Below, in pieces: positions 35,179-44,127 of a DNA stretch of 64,000 nucleotides (positions are counted from its first letter, which is position 1; every line of letters begins with the position of its first letter). The notes beneath the pieces were generated by a model that worked only from the letters and a program-made list of their open reading frames with translations, was not told where the DNA came from and did not search any database. A program made the position numbers and the translations under genes. The stretch is from Clostridiales bacterium (GTDB lineage: Bacteria; Bacillota; Clostridia; Saccharofermentanales; Saccharofermentanaceae). The DNA is taken from positions 62,001-126,000 of the forward strand of contig JAGAXM010000027.1 of assembly GCA_017940895.1 (NCBI GenBank). Direction: 5' to 3'.

Positions 35179-35940
35179 ATGGCTACTAATCAAGGCATAT
35201 GCAAGAACTGCGGATCGCTTATAGTTTTCGACGAGAGGGACGAGCAGTGCGAGTGCGTATTCTGTCACTGTGTTTTCCCGTCAGCAGAGGCGATAGAGAT
35301 ATTTAACAATCCCGAGGGAAGAGAGTTTCCGAACGAGAAGTACGAGCCCAACACGAGCTCCGTTAAGCATAACGTAACAAGAGTTTATTCTACCGAGAGT
35401 CTCGAGAAGTCAATCGCAAGAGAAGAGCTTCGCAAGCAGAACAGCGAAGGCGGCGTTAAGACGAATGAGTTCGAGGTACAGGCTAAGGACGTTAAGGCTC
35501 CGAAGTCTCTTGTTATCGGCGTTATCGCAGGTGCGGTTCTTATCACTGCAGTAGTGCTTGCGATCGCGTTCCCTATGTATAAGAGCAGAACTGCTTTAAG
35601 AGCAGATATCGAAGCTGATATGAGTCAGGTGTTCGACGGCATCGCTACGGTAGCAATGACATCGGACGAAGAAGGTAAGTATTATGATGGTTTCTCGGTC
35701 TTCGGTCAGACGTGCCAGTACATGAATGCGGTAACTACAGAAGATTTAAGTGAGGAAGACGCAGAAGCCATTTACGATAATTATTGTGCCCTCAGGGCAG
35801 AGAAGATCGCAGACGGAAGTGCTGATATCTATGACGGCGTGCAGACAAAGATTTATTGCAGCGGCGGATATTACACTGTTACGGGTGCGAACGGCAATGT
35901 GAACGTACAGTTCACGGAAGATGCAGAAGCGGAGGAATAA
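35179..35940 (+). CDS. Zinc-ribbon single-pass membrane protein
   Basis: A 253-residue protein. The N-terminus is a zinc ribbon (CKNC at 8-11 and CVFC at 26-29). A charged linker leads to one membrane helix (about 113-135), and the rest is an acidic extracytoplasmic domain of no recognised family, ending in an AEAEE tail. ATG 35179 has a gtaaaggcgg site. Its last 20 bases overlap the start of rpoD, so the two are likely co-transcribed. The function is unknown; the ribbon may sense metal or bind a partner in the cytoplasm. Confidence 0.75.
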   Translation: MATNQGICKNCGSLIVFDERDEQCECVFCHCVFPSAEAIEIFNNPEGREFPNEKYEPNTSSVKHNVTRVYSTESLEKSIAREELRKQNSEGGVKTNEFEVQAKDVKAPKSLVIGVIAGAVLITAVVLAIAFPMYKSRTALRADIEADMSQVFDGIATVAMTSDEEGKYYDGFSVFGQTCQYMNAVTTEDLSEEDAEAIYDNYCALRAEKIADGSADIYDGVQTKIYCSGGYYTVTGANGNVNVQFTEDAEAEE

Positions 35941-37567
35941 GACTACGGCTACTAAGAAGGCAGCAACGGCAGACAAGAAGACTGCCGCCAAGAAGACGAC
36001 AACAACCAAGTCCAAGACGTCTTCGTCCAAGAAGACATCTTCCAAGAAGGCAGAAGAGCCCAAGAAGAGCTCCAAGACTTCCGCTAAGGCGCCTGCAAAG
36101 AAGGCAGAGCCTGCGAAGAAGACTGCAGCTAAGAAGGCTGAACCTGCGAAAAAGGCTTCAACAAAGGTAGCTTCCAAGGCTCCTGCTAAGAAGGCTGAGC
36201 CCGCGAAGAAGACTGCAGCTAAGGCGGCTTCGAAGACGACTGCGAAGAAGTCCGAGCCTGCAAAGAAGGCTGCGGCTAAGAATGAAGCCAAGACAACCAA
36301 AACAGCAAAGACAACAAAGGCGGCAGAAAAGGCTCCTGCTAAGAAGGAGGCTTCCAAGAAGGCTGAGCCCGCTAAGAAGACTGCAGCAAAGGCTCCTGCA
36401 AAGAAGTCCGAGCCCGCCGAGACTAAGACAAAGAAAACAAAGAAAGCAGAGAAAGTGTCAGAAGAGAAAGCAGTTACTGCACCCGCTCCTGATACAACTG
36501 AGATCACCGACGATATCAGCGCGATCATTGCCCAGCTCAAGCTCATGGCTTCGGGAAGGGACAAGTCCATTACCGAGGGTGAGTTCGACCTTCTCATGAT
36601 GGAGAAGGAAGTTACTCCCGAGCAGACTGAGATAATCCTCGCGAAGCTCGCTTCCTCGAAGATCAAGATCGTTCCCGATACTGATGACGATGAGGATGAT
36701 ACAGGTGATGACGTTACCGTTTCCGCCAGCGAAGAGATCAACGTAGACGACTCCGTCCGTATGTATCTCAAGGAGATCGGTAAGATCCCGCTTCTGAATG
36801 CAGAGCAGGAAAGAGAGCTTGCAAAGAAGATGCAGGCAGGTGACAAGGATGCTAAGGATACTCTCGTGGAATCCAACCTCCGTCTCGTTGTATCAATTGC
36901 AAAGAAGTACATGAACAGAGGCTTGAGCCTCCTCGACCTTATACAGGAAGGAAACATCGGTCTTATCAAGGCTGTTGATAAGTTCGATTATGAGAAGGGC
37001 TTTAAGTTCTCCACATACGCTACATGGTGGATCAGACAGGCTATCACGAGAGCTATCGCAGACCAGGCGAGAACGATCAGAATCCCTGTCCACATGGTAG
37101 AGACGATCAACAAGCTTACACGTGTTCAGCGCCAGCTCATTCAGGACCTCGGAAGAGAGCCTACCATCGATGAGCTCGCAGAGAAGATGAACATGCCCGT
37201 TGATAAGATCCGCGACATCCAGAGGATCTCACAGGATCCCGTATCCATCGACAAGCCTGTCGGTGAGGAAGAGGATTCGCACCTCGTTGACTTCATCCCG
37301 TCCGATGAGTATGTATCACCTGACGATGAGGTTAGCAGGGAGCTTCTCAAGGAAGACCTTATCAAGGTACTCGATCTTCTTACAGAGCGTGAGGCTAAGG
37401 TAATCAGATTAAGATTCGGTCTTGATGACGATAAGCAGAGAACTCTCGAGGAGGTCGGAAGATCGCTCGGAGTAACAAGAGAGAGAATCAGACAGATTGA
37501 GGCTAAGTCCATAAGAAAGCTCGGAAGATCTTCTTATGCCAAGCGCCTTGAGGGTTATACGGACTAA
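35921..37567 (+). CDS. rpoD: Primary sigma factor RpoD with histone-like Lys/Ala/Pro N-terminus
   Basis: A 548-residue sigma-70. Residues ~1-190 are almost only Lys, Ala, Thr, Pro, Ser and Glu, with six copies of a K(A/S)EPA unit, resembling eukaryotic H1 tails or the extension of actinobacterial sigma-A. Then come a region-1.1-like part ([16 protein letters not shown]), region 1.2 ([15 protein letters not shown]), region 2 ([31 protein letters not shown]), region 3 and region 4 ([20 protein letters not shown]). The core is canonical group 1. The only usable start is ATG 35921, inside the upstream gene and with a weak site. dnaG is not adjacent; an Rnf-like cluster follows after 9 bases. Confidence 0.93.
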   Translation: MQKRRNKTTATKKAATADKKTAAKKTTTTKSKTSSSKKTSSKKAEEPKKSSKTSAKAPAKKAEPAKKTAAKKAEPAKKASTKVASKAPAKKAEPAKKTAAKAASKTTAKKSEPAKKAAAKNEAKTTKTAKTTKAAEKAPAKKEASKKAEPAKKTAAKAPAKKSEPAETKTKKTKKAEKVSEEKAVTAPAPDTTEITDDISAIIAQLKLMASGRDKSITEGEFDLLMMEKEVTPEQTEIILAKLASSKIKIVPDTDDDEDDTGDDVTVSASEEINVDDSVRMYLKEIGKIPLLNAEQERELAKKMQAGDKDAKDTLVESNLRLVVSIAKKYMNRGLSLLDLIQEGNIGLIKAVDKFDYEKGFKFSTYATWWIRQAITRAIADQARTIRIPVHMVETINKLTRVQRQLIQDLGREPTIDELAEKMNMPVDKIRDIQRISQDPVSIDKPVGEEEDSHLVDFIPSDEYVSPDDEVSRELLKEDLIKVLDLLTEREAKVIRLRFGLDDDKQRTLEEVGRSLGVTRERIRQIEAKSIRKLGRSSYAKRLEGYTD

Positions 37568-37576
37568 GGGTTTCCT

Positions 37577-39070
37577 ATGTCCGCAGGCCGGCACAATTAC
37601 TCTTTTTATAAAGGATTTCATTCAGACAACGCTTTGGACTTCTCAAAGCGTTCGTCTTTTGATCGCGATGTTATGCTCGAGAGAGTGTACCCGCGAAGGC
37701 TTATCCTTCCGATGCGCCAGCATTACGGAGACGAGTGTGTACCGGTCGTTAAGCCCGGTGAGACTGTAACTATCGGCCAGTGTATCGGGGCTCCGGCTCC
37801 CGGTACAATGGCCGTTCCTGTTCACAGCGGAATTTCAGGCACGGTAACCGATATAAGACCGATCGTCTTGCCCGACGATACGACCTGCAAGGCGGTGTTC
37901 ATCGAGGGCGATCGTAAGAGGACATTCCATCCTTCGGTAAGACCCAGAAACAACGTCAACGTCAGTGCCGCGACGGTAATGGGAATCATTCGCGATGCCG
38001 GTATCGTCGGCATGGGCGGTGAAGGTATCCCCACGATCGTAAAGCTTAACCGCGCGAAGAGGTTCAAGGTAAAGGAGCTTCTTGTAAACTGCCTTCAGAG
38101 CGAGCCTTATGCGGACTCGGATTATCTCATGATCTGCGAATATGCGGATCACGTCATCATGGGTGCCGTCGCGATGGCGGGCGCATGCGGCGTAAGGATA
38201 ATCAATATCCTGATCTCAAAGGACAGAAAGAACGAGATCACGGCATTAAGAAGCGCGATGGAGAGGACGTTCTCGAAGTATTCGGGATATGCGTTCAACT
38301 TAATTTACTTAAAGCCCAGGTTTCCTCAGGGCTACTACAGAATGGTCGCCCGCGCGCTGTACGGCGTGAACCTCGACGAAGGAGAGGGACTCGAGGGAAG
38401 ATGCAGAGCGGTTATGTTCAACTGCTCGACCGTATATGCATGCTGGAATGCGATCGCGGAGAGTATGCCGCTTTGTACGAGGACTGTAAGCATCAGCACG
38501 GAGGACGGACTTCTTCGTAATGTCATTGCTCCTATCGGAACGCCGGTGTCCGAGCTTTTCGACACGGTTAACGGCATCTCGACCACGTCCAAGACGATAG
38601 TGTGGGGCAACTGCTTCACGGGAATTCAGATCGACAACCCCGATGTCACGCCGATCATCAAGACGACGTCGGGCGTGTGCCTTATAACGAAGATACAGGA
38701 TGCGACCGCGCCGTGTATCGGATGCGGAAGATGCGCAGACGTCTGTCCCGTGGGGCTCGAGCCGGATAAGCTGTACCGCCTCATTAACGAGGGGCACGAG
38801 AGCGCGGCGGTGAAGTTCAATGCGGGAAGATGCATCAACTGCAGTGCGTGCTCTTATATCTGTCCTTCCAATATCAACGTGGGTCACGCGGTAGGAATGT
38901 TCGCCGCGGCCAAGCGCAAGAAGAGCAGCTTCCCTTATACCGCAGTAGGCGACAGACAGTGGGTCGACGACATCTCGCTGCTGTCAGCGGATACGGTTAA
39001 GGCTGCCGAGAAAAAGATCCAGAAGAGCGACTCGCTTACGTTGCCTTTCGAAGGGTGGGAATCAGAATGA
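37577..39070 (+). CDS. RnfC-like protein with two 4Fe-4S clusters
   Basis: A 497-residue relative of RnfC, the NADH- or ferredoxin-facing subunit of the Rnf complex. The N-terminal biotinyl-like/SLBB-type region has PMRQHYGDECVPVVKPGE. The FMN-binding loop is GMGGEGIPT, where RnfC has GGAGFPT. Two ferredoxin motifs near the end are CIGCGRCADVCPVG and CINCSACSYICPSN. Divergence is marked: NCLQSEPYADSDY instead of NGAECEPYLTSDY, and FPQGYYRMVARAL instead of YPQGGEKQLIKAL. It begins 9 bases after rpoD with an aaggg site and overlaps the D-like gene by 4 bases. Confidence 0.85.
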   Translation: MSAGRHNYSFYKGFHSDNALDFSKRSSFDRDVMLERVYPRRLILPMRQHYGDECVPVVKPGETVTIGQCIGAPAPGTMAVPVHSGISGTVTDIRPIVLPDDTTCKAVFIEGDRKRTFHPSVRPRNNVNVSAATVMGIIRDAGIVGMGGEGIPTIVKLNRAKRFKVKELLVNCLQSEPYADSDYLMICEYADHVIMGAVAMAGACGVRIINILISKDRKNEITALRSAMERTFSKYSGYAFNLIYLKPRFPQGYYRMVARALYGVNLDEGEGLEGRCRAVMFNCSTVYACWNAIAESMPLCTRTVSISTEDGLLRNVIAPIGTPVSELFDTVNGISTTSKTIVWGNCFTGIQIDNPDVTPIIKTTSGVCLITKIQDATAPCIGCGRCADVCPVGLEPDKLYRLINEGHESAAVKFNAGRCINCSACSYICPSNINVGHAVGMFAAAKRKKSSFPYTAVGDRQWVDDISLLSADTVKAAEKKIQKSDSLTLPFEGWESE

Positions 39071-40017
39071 ACATGAAGCATTCCGCACCTTTCATACATA
39101 CGGAGATGAACGACTCGTATATCTCGATCGTTCACTTGATATCGCTTATCCCCGTTATGGCGGTGGCAGTCGTTTACTACGGCGTACGCGCGGCTATTCT
39201 TATACTGTTCTGCGCGGGTGTGTTCGCGGCGTCGGATGATATCTGCACGAGGGTAAGGGATCACCGCCACGACAGTTACTTAAGTTCACTGTTCTACGGC
39301 TCGGCGTTCGCGCTGCTGCTGCCTCCGGATACGCCGCTTTATATCGCGCTGGCGGGCGTGCTGTTCGGCTCGATCGTCATAAGGCAGTTGTCGGGCGGAA
39401 GAGGATCGGCGCTTATAAATCCTGCAGCGGCGGCAAGGCTTTTTATACGAATCGTGTTCCCCGATAACGAGTGCGCGCTGTCTTTCCCCGGACAGAGCAG
39501 GACGTATATAAGAAGCCTGCTTATCGGCTCGCGCGGCATCGCGGGATTCGACATAAACGATTACTATCCTTCGGAGCTCATAACGGGAAGATACCCGTCT
39601 TTCCTCGGCACGGCATGTGCCTTCATGATGCTCGCGGGACTTATCTATCTTATCGCGAAGAAAGCGTATAAGTTCTACATTCCGCTGGCGTATATCGCCA
39701 TGACGGTTATGCTGTCGCTTATCGCGGATGCATACCTTGATACGAGCAATACTAAGATGTTCCTGCTTACTTCGGGCGTGCTGTTTACCTCGGCATACCT
39801 GCTGTCCGACGACGAGACCGTAAGGCAGTACGGCGTGGTCTCAATCGTGCAGGCATTCTTCTGCGCGGTACTTACCGTACTCGTGTCGGTGAAGACCTCG
39901 GGTATAGACGTAATCGTCGTTCCTGTCGTAGTGACGGGTGTGATGACGGGCGTGTTCGACTATGCGGAGAGAGTAATAAGATCAACATGGGAGGAGAAGC
40001 TTCATGTTAAACCGTAA
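39067..40017 (+). CDS. RnfD-like membrane protein lacking the covalent-FMN motif
   Basis: A 316-residue polytopic protein. Similarity to RnfD/NqrB is clear in LLPPDTPLYIALAGVLFGS, VIRQLSGGRGSALINPAAAARLF and in the helix pattern. RnfD carries a covalently bound FMN on Thr in an SGAT motif after the WP segment; here that segment reads SFPGQSRTYIRSLLIGSRGIAG and has no SGAT. Electron transfer by this subunit may therefore differ. ATG 39067 overlaps the RnfC-like stop as ATGA. It ends overlapping the G-like gene by 14 bases. Confidence 0.8.
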   Translation: MNMKHSAPFIHTEMNDSYISIVHLISLIPVMAVAVVYYGVRAAILILFCAGVFAASDDICTRVRDHRHDSYLSSLFYGSAFALLLPPDTPLYIALAGVLFGSIVIRQLSGGRGSALINPAAAARLFIRIVFPDNECALSFPGQSRTYIRSLLIGSRGIAGFDINDYYPSELITGRYPSFLGTACAFMMLAGLIYLIAKKAYKFYIPLAYIAMTVMLSLIADAYLDTSNTKMFLLTSGVLFTSAYLLSDDETVRQYGVVSIVQAFFCAVLTVLVSVKTSGIDVIVVPVVVTGVMTGVFDYAERVIRSTWEEKLHVKP

Positions 40018-41314
40018 GCAGTTGCTGCGTTTCACGATCGAAGCGGTGCTCCTCTCGGCAGTGAGCGTCATCGTTATGCTGCTCGGCATCTTCGCTACCA
40101 ACAGCAGCGAGTATGAGCGTGTGCAGAACAGCTATATGGCGAACTTCTCCAACGTCCTCGACGCCGACTCTTACGACCGCATCCAGAGCAACCTCATGGA
40201 AGGCTACAGCGGCGTGAACGCGGTATATGAGGGCGTGGATGCGAACGGCACTCCTGTCGGATTCGTAGTCGAGGTGCAGGTGACGGATCACGCGAACGGG
40301 CAGCCTCTTAATCTGCTCGTAGGCGTCGACTACAATACCGCGCAGCTGACGGGGCTTATGAGGGCGCCCGACGACCTTCATCTGTCGACCATAACTGACG
40401 AGCAGATCGCGGTAATCCTCGGGCAGACTTACGGGCATCAGATCCCGGTCGCGTACGGAGTGCAGAACGAGGACCAGGCTTCGGATTCGACGGAGCAGTT
40501 AAGGCTAGAAGGCCTTAACGACGGCGTGTACTATGCGCAGACGCTCTCTGCGGACCGCACGGGCTACATCGACTATGTCGAGATGAGCATCGAAAACGGC
40601 GTCATCACCATGGTGCAGTGGGATGCCTTCAATACAGACATGAATATCAAGAACCGCCGCGAATCTTCGCTCGACGGTGTATATGAAGTATCGGGACTTA
40701 ACTGGGCATCGCAGTCTTACATACTGTGCCACGCGCTCATCGATGTGCAGAATCCCGATCTGCTTGCTATGAAGTCGGACGGTACGACGGATATCGTCGA
40801 CGGCGTTACGGTTAACATCCGCACGTTCGTTAATCTGTGTGTAGAGTGTATCGAGAATTCCCGTGCGCAGTTCGATAAAGAGATGTATATCGCAGGTCTG
40901 CAGGAGATCGTAGACGGGCTGTTCGAAGGCGACTTCGAGAGCCTGGGTGTTGTTAACGACGACGGCTTCGTCGTGTTCTCTTTCGACGGGTATCCCGGTG
41001 CTTTCATGGGTCCCGACGGATCGCAGATGAATGTGCGCCAGAGGATTACTGGAGACATGGCGGATTATTCTGACTTCGATTCCGCTTCCGCAGATGCGGG
41101 CGAAGAGCTGACAGGCGATTACAGAGGCAACGAGGACGGCGTACGTACCGGTGACATATCGGTCGATGCCGACAGTATCGACGGGCTGCCGATGTCTGAG
41201 ATCAAGACATATATTGAAGGCCTCGAAGGACAGCTGCAGGTCACGTCGGACATAGTCACCGCGATAAATACGGTATACAGATTCCTTAAGGATTATCTGA
41301 ACTGGATGGCATAA
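40004..41314 (+). CDS. RnfG-like FMN-binding membrane-anchored protein
   Basis: A 436-residue protein with one N-terminal membrane helix (about 8-30). Residues ~60-130 fit the RnfG fold (GTPVGFVVEVQV, LNLLVGVDYNTAQLTGLM). Residues ~165-285 resemble the FMN-binding domain of PplA-type proteins: LNDGVYYAQT, VEMSIENGVITMVQWDAFN, then IVDGVTVNIRTFV in the place of the usual VDAVSGAT, keeping the flavin-linking Thr but not Ser or Ala. The C-terminal ~130 residues are acidic and unassigned. RnfG carries FMN outside the membrane in the Rnf complex. A gaggagaagc site precedes ATG 40004. Confidence 0.7.
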   Translation: MLNRKQLLRFTIEAVLLSAVSVIVMLLGIFATNSSEYERVQNSYMANFSNVLDADSYDRIQSNLMEGYSGVNAVYEGVDANGTPVGFVVEVQVTDHANGQPLNLLVGVDYNTAQLTGLMRAPDDLHLSTITDEQIAVILGQTYGHQIPVAYGVQNEDQASDSTEQLRLEGLNDGVYYAQTLSADRTGYIDYVEMSIENGVITMVQWDAFNTDMNIKNRRESSLDGVYEVSGLNWASQSYILCHALIDVQNPDLLAMKSDGTTDIVDGVTVNIRTFVNLCVECIENSRAQFDKEMYIAGLQEIVDGLFEGDFESLGVVNDDGFVVFSFDGYPGAFMGPDGSQMNVRQRITGDMADYSDFDSASADAGEELTGDYRGNEDGVRTGDISVDADSIDGLPMSEIKTYIEGLEGQLQVTSDIVTAINTVYRFLKDYLNWMA

Positions 41315-41317
41315 GTT

Positions 41318-42550
41318 ATGAGCATGATAGACACATCGGACAAGTCGTTGGAGAAATCTCCGTTCAATGATCTTAAGAATCTCGAGAATATTCCCGAGAA
41401 TCCTTTCGAGGGGATTTCTTTGGAGCGTGAGCAGCCCGCGGACCGTCTGTCGACGAGAGCCGCGATCTTCACTGCGTTCATAATGACCGCGGTGTGTCTC
41501 ATGACGCCTGCGTGCGGTTCGGGTATTTCTTCTATATTGATCTCGCTGCTGTGGTCGGTGGGCGCGGCGGTCGTGTATGTGTTGTTCTGGACTTGTACTT
41601 TAAGGCTGTTCGAGAATCCCGAGATGATGCCGGTATCCATCGTGCTGAACCTCATACCCGCAGTGCTCCTTAATGTGTTCTTCGGCGATAAGCTGTTATT
41701 ATTCGGACTTGTGTTCCTCGGCGCGGGACTTACGGCATTAAGCCTCGAGGCCGCCGACGAGAAGGACCGCCGGGCGGGGAAGAAGGATAAGTCGGGATTC
41801 ACGGGCGTCGATTTCTTAAGCGGCGAGATGGTCAAGTACACCGAGTTCATCAAGGCGGATGTCGCGGGCGAGGTACTGGTGCCTTTGGTATGTGCTTGTG
41901 GGTCGTCCGCCTGCGGCGTGGTGCTGTCTGAGTTTCTCCGCGGGTTCTCGCATATGCAGGGTAAGGGGTTATCGTTAGTTATCAGTGCGCTGGTGCTGAT
42001 GTTTATATCTTTTGTTATCAGTTTGATCCGCGGTAATGATTACCTGTTCTCATCGAGCGAGATGAGCGACGCGTGTGTGCTGCCGGTTACGACTTATAAG
42101 CATCTTCGTTCTTTCCTGCTTCGCCGCTCGCGCTTCTTTGTAAGCATCGTGATCATCGGTGTGGGGTGTCTGATATGTGATCAAATTGACAGTGCGTTCT
42201 CTCTTGGCTTCCCTTATATGAAGCATGTGCTGTCCGCGCTTCTTATATTCGCATTCGCGTTTATCCGCGGAAGGCAGTCTAAGCACAGGATACAGTTCGC
42301 GACTGAGCTTATGGCGATCTATGCGCTGTGTGTGACGCGTGTTACTTCTATTGGTGACCTCGTGCTGATCGCGCTCCTTGCGACCGCGGCGGACGTGCTG
42401 GTATCATCGTTCATGTATACGCGCAACAGGAGACTTATCATGTCTTCGAGGAGCGAGTACGCCGCGGGCATGCCTCTCGAACTTATCACGGCGGCGGTGT
42501 TGTTTATGGTTATAGAGGTTATTTCAGGTTATTGGGGCGTGTTATTCTGA
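41318..42550 (+). CDS. Polytopic membrane protein of unknown family in Rnf-like cluster
   Basis: A 410-residue protein with a ~45-residue hydrophilic N-terminus and about ten hydrophobic segments in two groups (four, then six) split by a polar stretch near residues 145-190. It follows the RnfG-like gene by 3 bases, so it belongs to the same operon. RnfA and RnfE would be expected in such a cluster, but their conserved cysteine/asparagine motifs are not seen; a CACGSSACG segment is the only cysteine cluster. It may replace the missing membrane subunits, which is inference. The ATG at 41324 is an alternative start. Confidence 0.6.
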   Translation: MSMIDTSDKSLEKSPFNDLKNLENIPENPFEGISLEREQPADRLSTRAAIFTAFIMTAVCLMTPACGSGISSILISLLWSVGAAVVYVLFWTCTLRLFENPEMMPVSIVLNLIPAVLLNVFFGDKLLLFGLVFLGAGLTALSLEAADEKDRRAGKKDKSGFTGVDFLSGEMVKYTEFIKADVAGEVLVPLVCACGSSACGVVLSEFLRGFSHMQGKGLSLVISALVLMFISFVISLIRGNDYLFSSSEMSDACVLPVTTYKHLRSFLLRRSRFFVSIVIIGVGCLICDQIDSAFSLGFPYMKHVLSALLIFAFAFIRGRQSKHRIQFATELMAIYALCVTRVTSIGDLVLIALLATAADVLVSSFMYTRNRRLIMSSRSEYAAGMPLELITAAVLFMVIEVISGYWGVLF

Positions 42551-42569
42551 CGTATCCCGTCTGTTCGTG

Positions 42570-42600
42570 TAGACAACACTGATGAGTTTTGTGATATAAT
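42570..42600 (+). promoter_or_regulatory. Promoter of tRNA-Arg
   Basis: Consensus TATAAT at 42595-42600, 15 bases before the tRNA, with a partial -35 (tagaca or gacaac) at 42570-42577. Confidence 0.55.
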
Positions 42601-42615
42601 CCTTGGCGTGCTGAT

Positions 42616-42692
42616 GTTTGCGTAGCTCAGCTGGATAGAGCGACCGCCTCCTAAGCGGTAGGCCAGCGGTTCGAATCCGCTCGCGAACACCA
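42616..42692 (+). tRNA. tRNA-Arg (anticodon CCT)
   Basis: A 77-base gene with encoded CCA. The acceptor stem GTTTGCG pairs with CGCGAAC (one G-U). The D arm has AGCTCAGCTGGATAGAGC. The anticodon arm ACCGC-CTCCTAA-GCGGT places CCT at positions 34-36, reading AGG. The T arm is AGCGG-TTCGAAT-CCGCT. All arms are intact. Confidence 0.95.
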
Positions 42693-42697
42693 TGAAT

Positions 42698-42728
42698 AAA
42701 GGAGTTGGAAGGATCTGACTCCTTTTTC
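42698..42728 (+). terminator. Rho-independent terminator after tRNA-Arg
   Basis: An 8-bp stem, AAAGGAGT (42698-42705) with ACTCCTTT (42718-42725), then TT. It begins 5 bases after the CCA end. Confidence 0.8.
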
Positions 42729-42758
42729 GTTATAACCAATGAGATGTTTTAAGATTCA

Positions 42759-44126
42759 ATGATGACTGATAGGAATTATCTGTTTGAGGAGGAGCGCCCG
42801 GGGAAAGCGCTCGCGGTAATGGCTCTGCCGACGATCATAAGTCAGATGATCGTCCTCATATATAATATAGCCGATACATGGTATATCGGCCGCACTAACA
42901 ATCCCGATATGGTCGGCGCGTCTTCGCTTGCCGTTACTTTATATCTTGCGGTAGTCGCGCTGTCGAACGTCTTTGGTGTCGGAGGCGGAACGCTGATGGC
43001 AAGACTGGAAGGCGAGAAGAAGACTGAGGATGCGCGTAAGGTCGCGTCCTACAGCGTAGCGATAGCCGCGATCTGTACACTCGTGTTCTCATTGTCGATA
43101 CTTATCTTTCTTAATCCTCTACTGAGATTCCTCGGCGCCGATAATTCGACGATCGTATACGCAAGACAGTATGTCATGATGACTTCGGTTGTCGGAGGCA
43201 TTCCGACTGTGCTTTCCATGTGCATGCCCCAACTTCTTCGTAATGCGGGTTATGCCAGGCAGGCTGGATTCGGTGTCGCGATGGGAAGCCTGCTTAATGT
43301 GGTCTTGGATCCGCTGTTCATGTTCGTTATCCTGCCTCACGGCAAGGAGGTCCTGGGCGCGGGTATCGCGACGATGCTGTCGAATGTTATCTCGATGGTC
43401 TACTTTGTTGTTCTGTTTATCAAGCTTAAGGATAAGACGGTCCTGTCCATCCCGACGAGGATCGAGAAGATCGGACCTGAGAATACCAAAGCTTTGTACT
43501 CCGTAGGCATACCTGCTGCGTTCGCGATATTCCTTTTCGATGTGGTGACGATAGCTCTTAATAAGATGATCGTCGAATACGGCAATATCCCGCTTGCCGC
43601 CATGGGCATCGTTCTCAAGGTCGAGCGCCTTCCCATGTATATCGGTATCGGCATCTGTCTCGGCATGGTGCCGCTCATCGCTTATAACTACGGATCCGGC
43701 AACATGGAGAGAATGAAGGAGGTAAGTGCTGCGGCATTAAGAGCGGTCATTATCTCTTCGATAATCTGCACGGTGCTGATGGTCGTATTCGCGAGACCGA
43801 TCATGTGGGAGTTTATCAAGAACGAGACGACGGTCGGGTACGGCGTTGCGTTCCTTAAGGCAAGAGCTCTCGCGATGCCTTTTATGGTCATCGGCAACTT
43901 TATCGTCCATTATATGAATGCGGTAGGTAAGGGCAAGGTATCGTTTGTACTCGCAGTCATAAGGCATCTCGTTCTGATCCTGCCTGTAATGATCGTTATG
44001 AATATCATATTCGGACTTAAAGGTCTTGTGTGGTCGCAGCTTGCGTCCGACGTGATCAATACTGCGATAGCGATTATGATCTTCCTTCGCGTAGAGAAGA
44101 CAATAATGAGAGAATCGGGAGAATGA
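42759..44126 (+). CDS. MATE-family efflux transporter
   Basis: A 455-residue protein with twelve predicted helices. Family features are an N-terminal PGKALAVMALPTIISQMIVLIYNIADT split over the first helix, MPQLLRNAGYARQAG, LNVVLDPLFMF and a second-half VGIPAAFAIFLFDV. MATE proteins export drugs or metabolites by Na+ or H+ antiport; the substrate is unknown. Tandem ATGs at 42759 and 42762; no strong ribosome-binding site. The next gene starts 1 base after the stop region with its own site. Confidence 0.92.
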   Translation: MMTDRNYLFEEERPGKALAVMALPTIISQMIVLIYNIADTWYIGRTNNPDMVGASSLAVTLYLAVVALSNVFGVGGGTLMARLEGEKKTEDARKVASYSVAIAAICTLVFSLSILIFLNPLLRFLGADNSTIVYARQYVMMTSVVGGIPTVLSMCMPQLLRNAGYARQAGFGVAMGSLLNVVLDPLFMFVILPHGKEVLGAGIATMLSNVISMVYFVVLFIKLKDKTVLSIPTRIEKIGPENTKALYSVGIPAAFAIFLFDVVTIALNKMIVEYGNIPLAAMGIVLKVERLPMYIGIGICLGMVPLIAYNYGSGNMERMKEVSAAALRAVIISSIICTVLMVVFARPIMWEFIKNETTVGYGVAFLKARALAMPFMVIGNFIVHYMNAVGKGKVSFVLAVIRHLVLILPVMIVMNIIFGLKGLVWSQLASDVINTAIAIMIFLRVEKTIMRESGE

Positions 44127-44127
44127 T

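Noticed and set aside
36050..36420. Repeats in the rpoD 5' region as a CRISPR-like or tandem DNA repeat array
   Set aside because: The repetition is at protein level with variable spacing and synonymous differences; there are no uniform spacers.
35746..36969. Minus-strand open frame (407 codons) opposite the rpoD tail
   Set aside because: A low-complexity Phe/Ala/Val shadow of the Lys/Ala repeats; no start signal.
41318..42550. Assignment of the fourth gene of the Rnf-like cluster as RnfA or RnfE
   Set aside because: The helix count differs and the conserved cysteine/asparagine motifs of RnfA/E are not visible.
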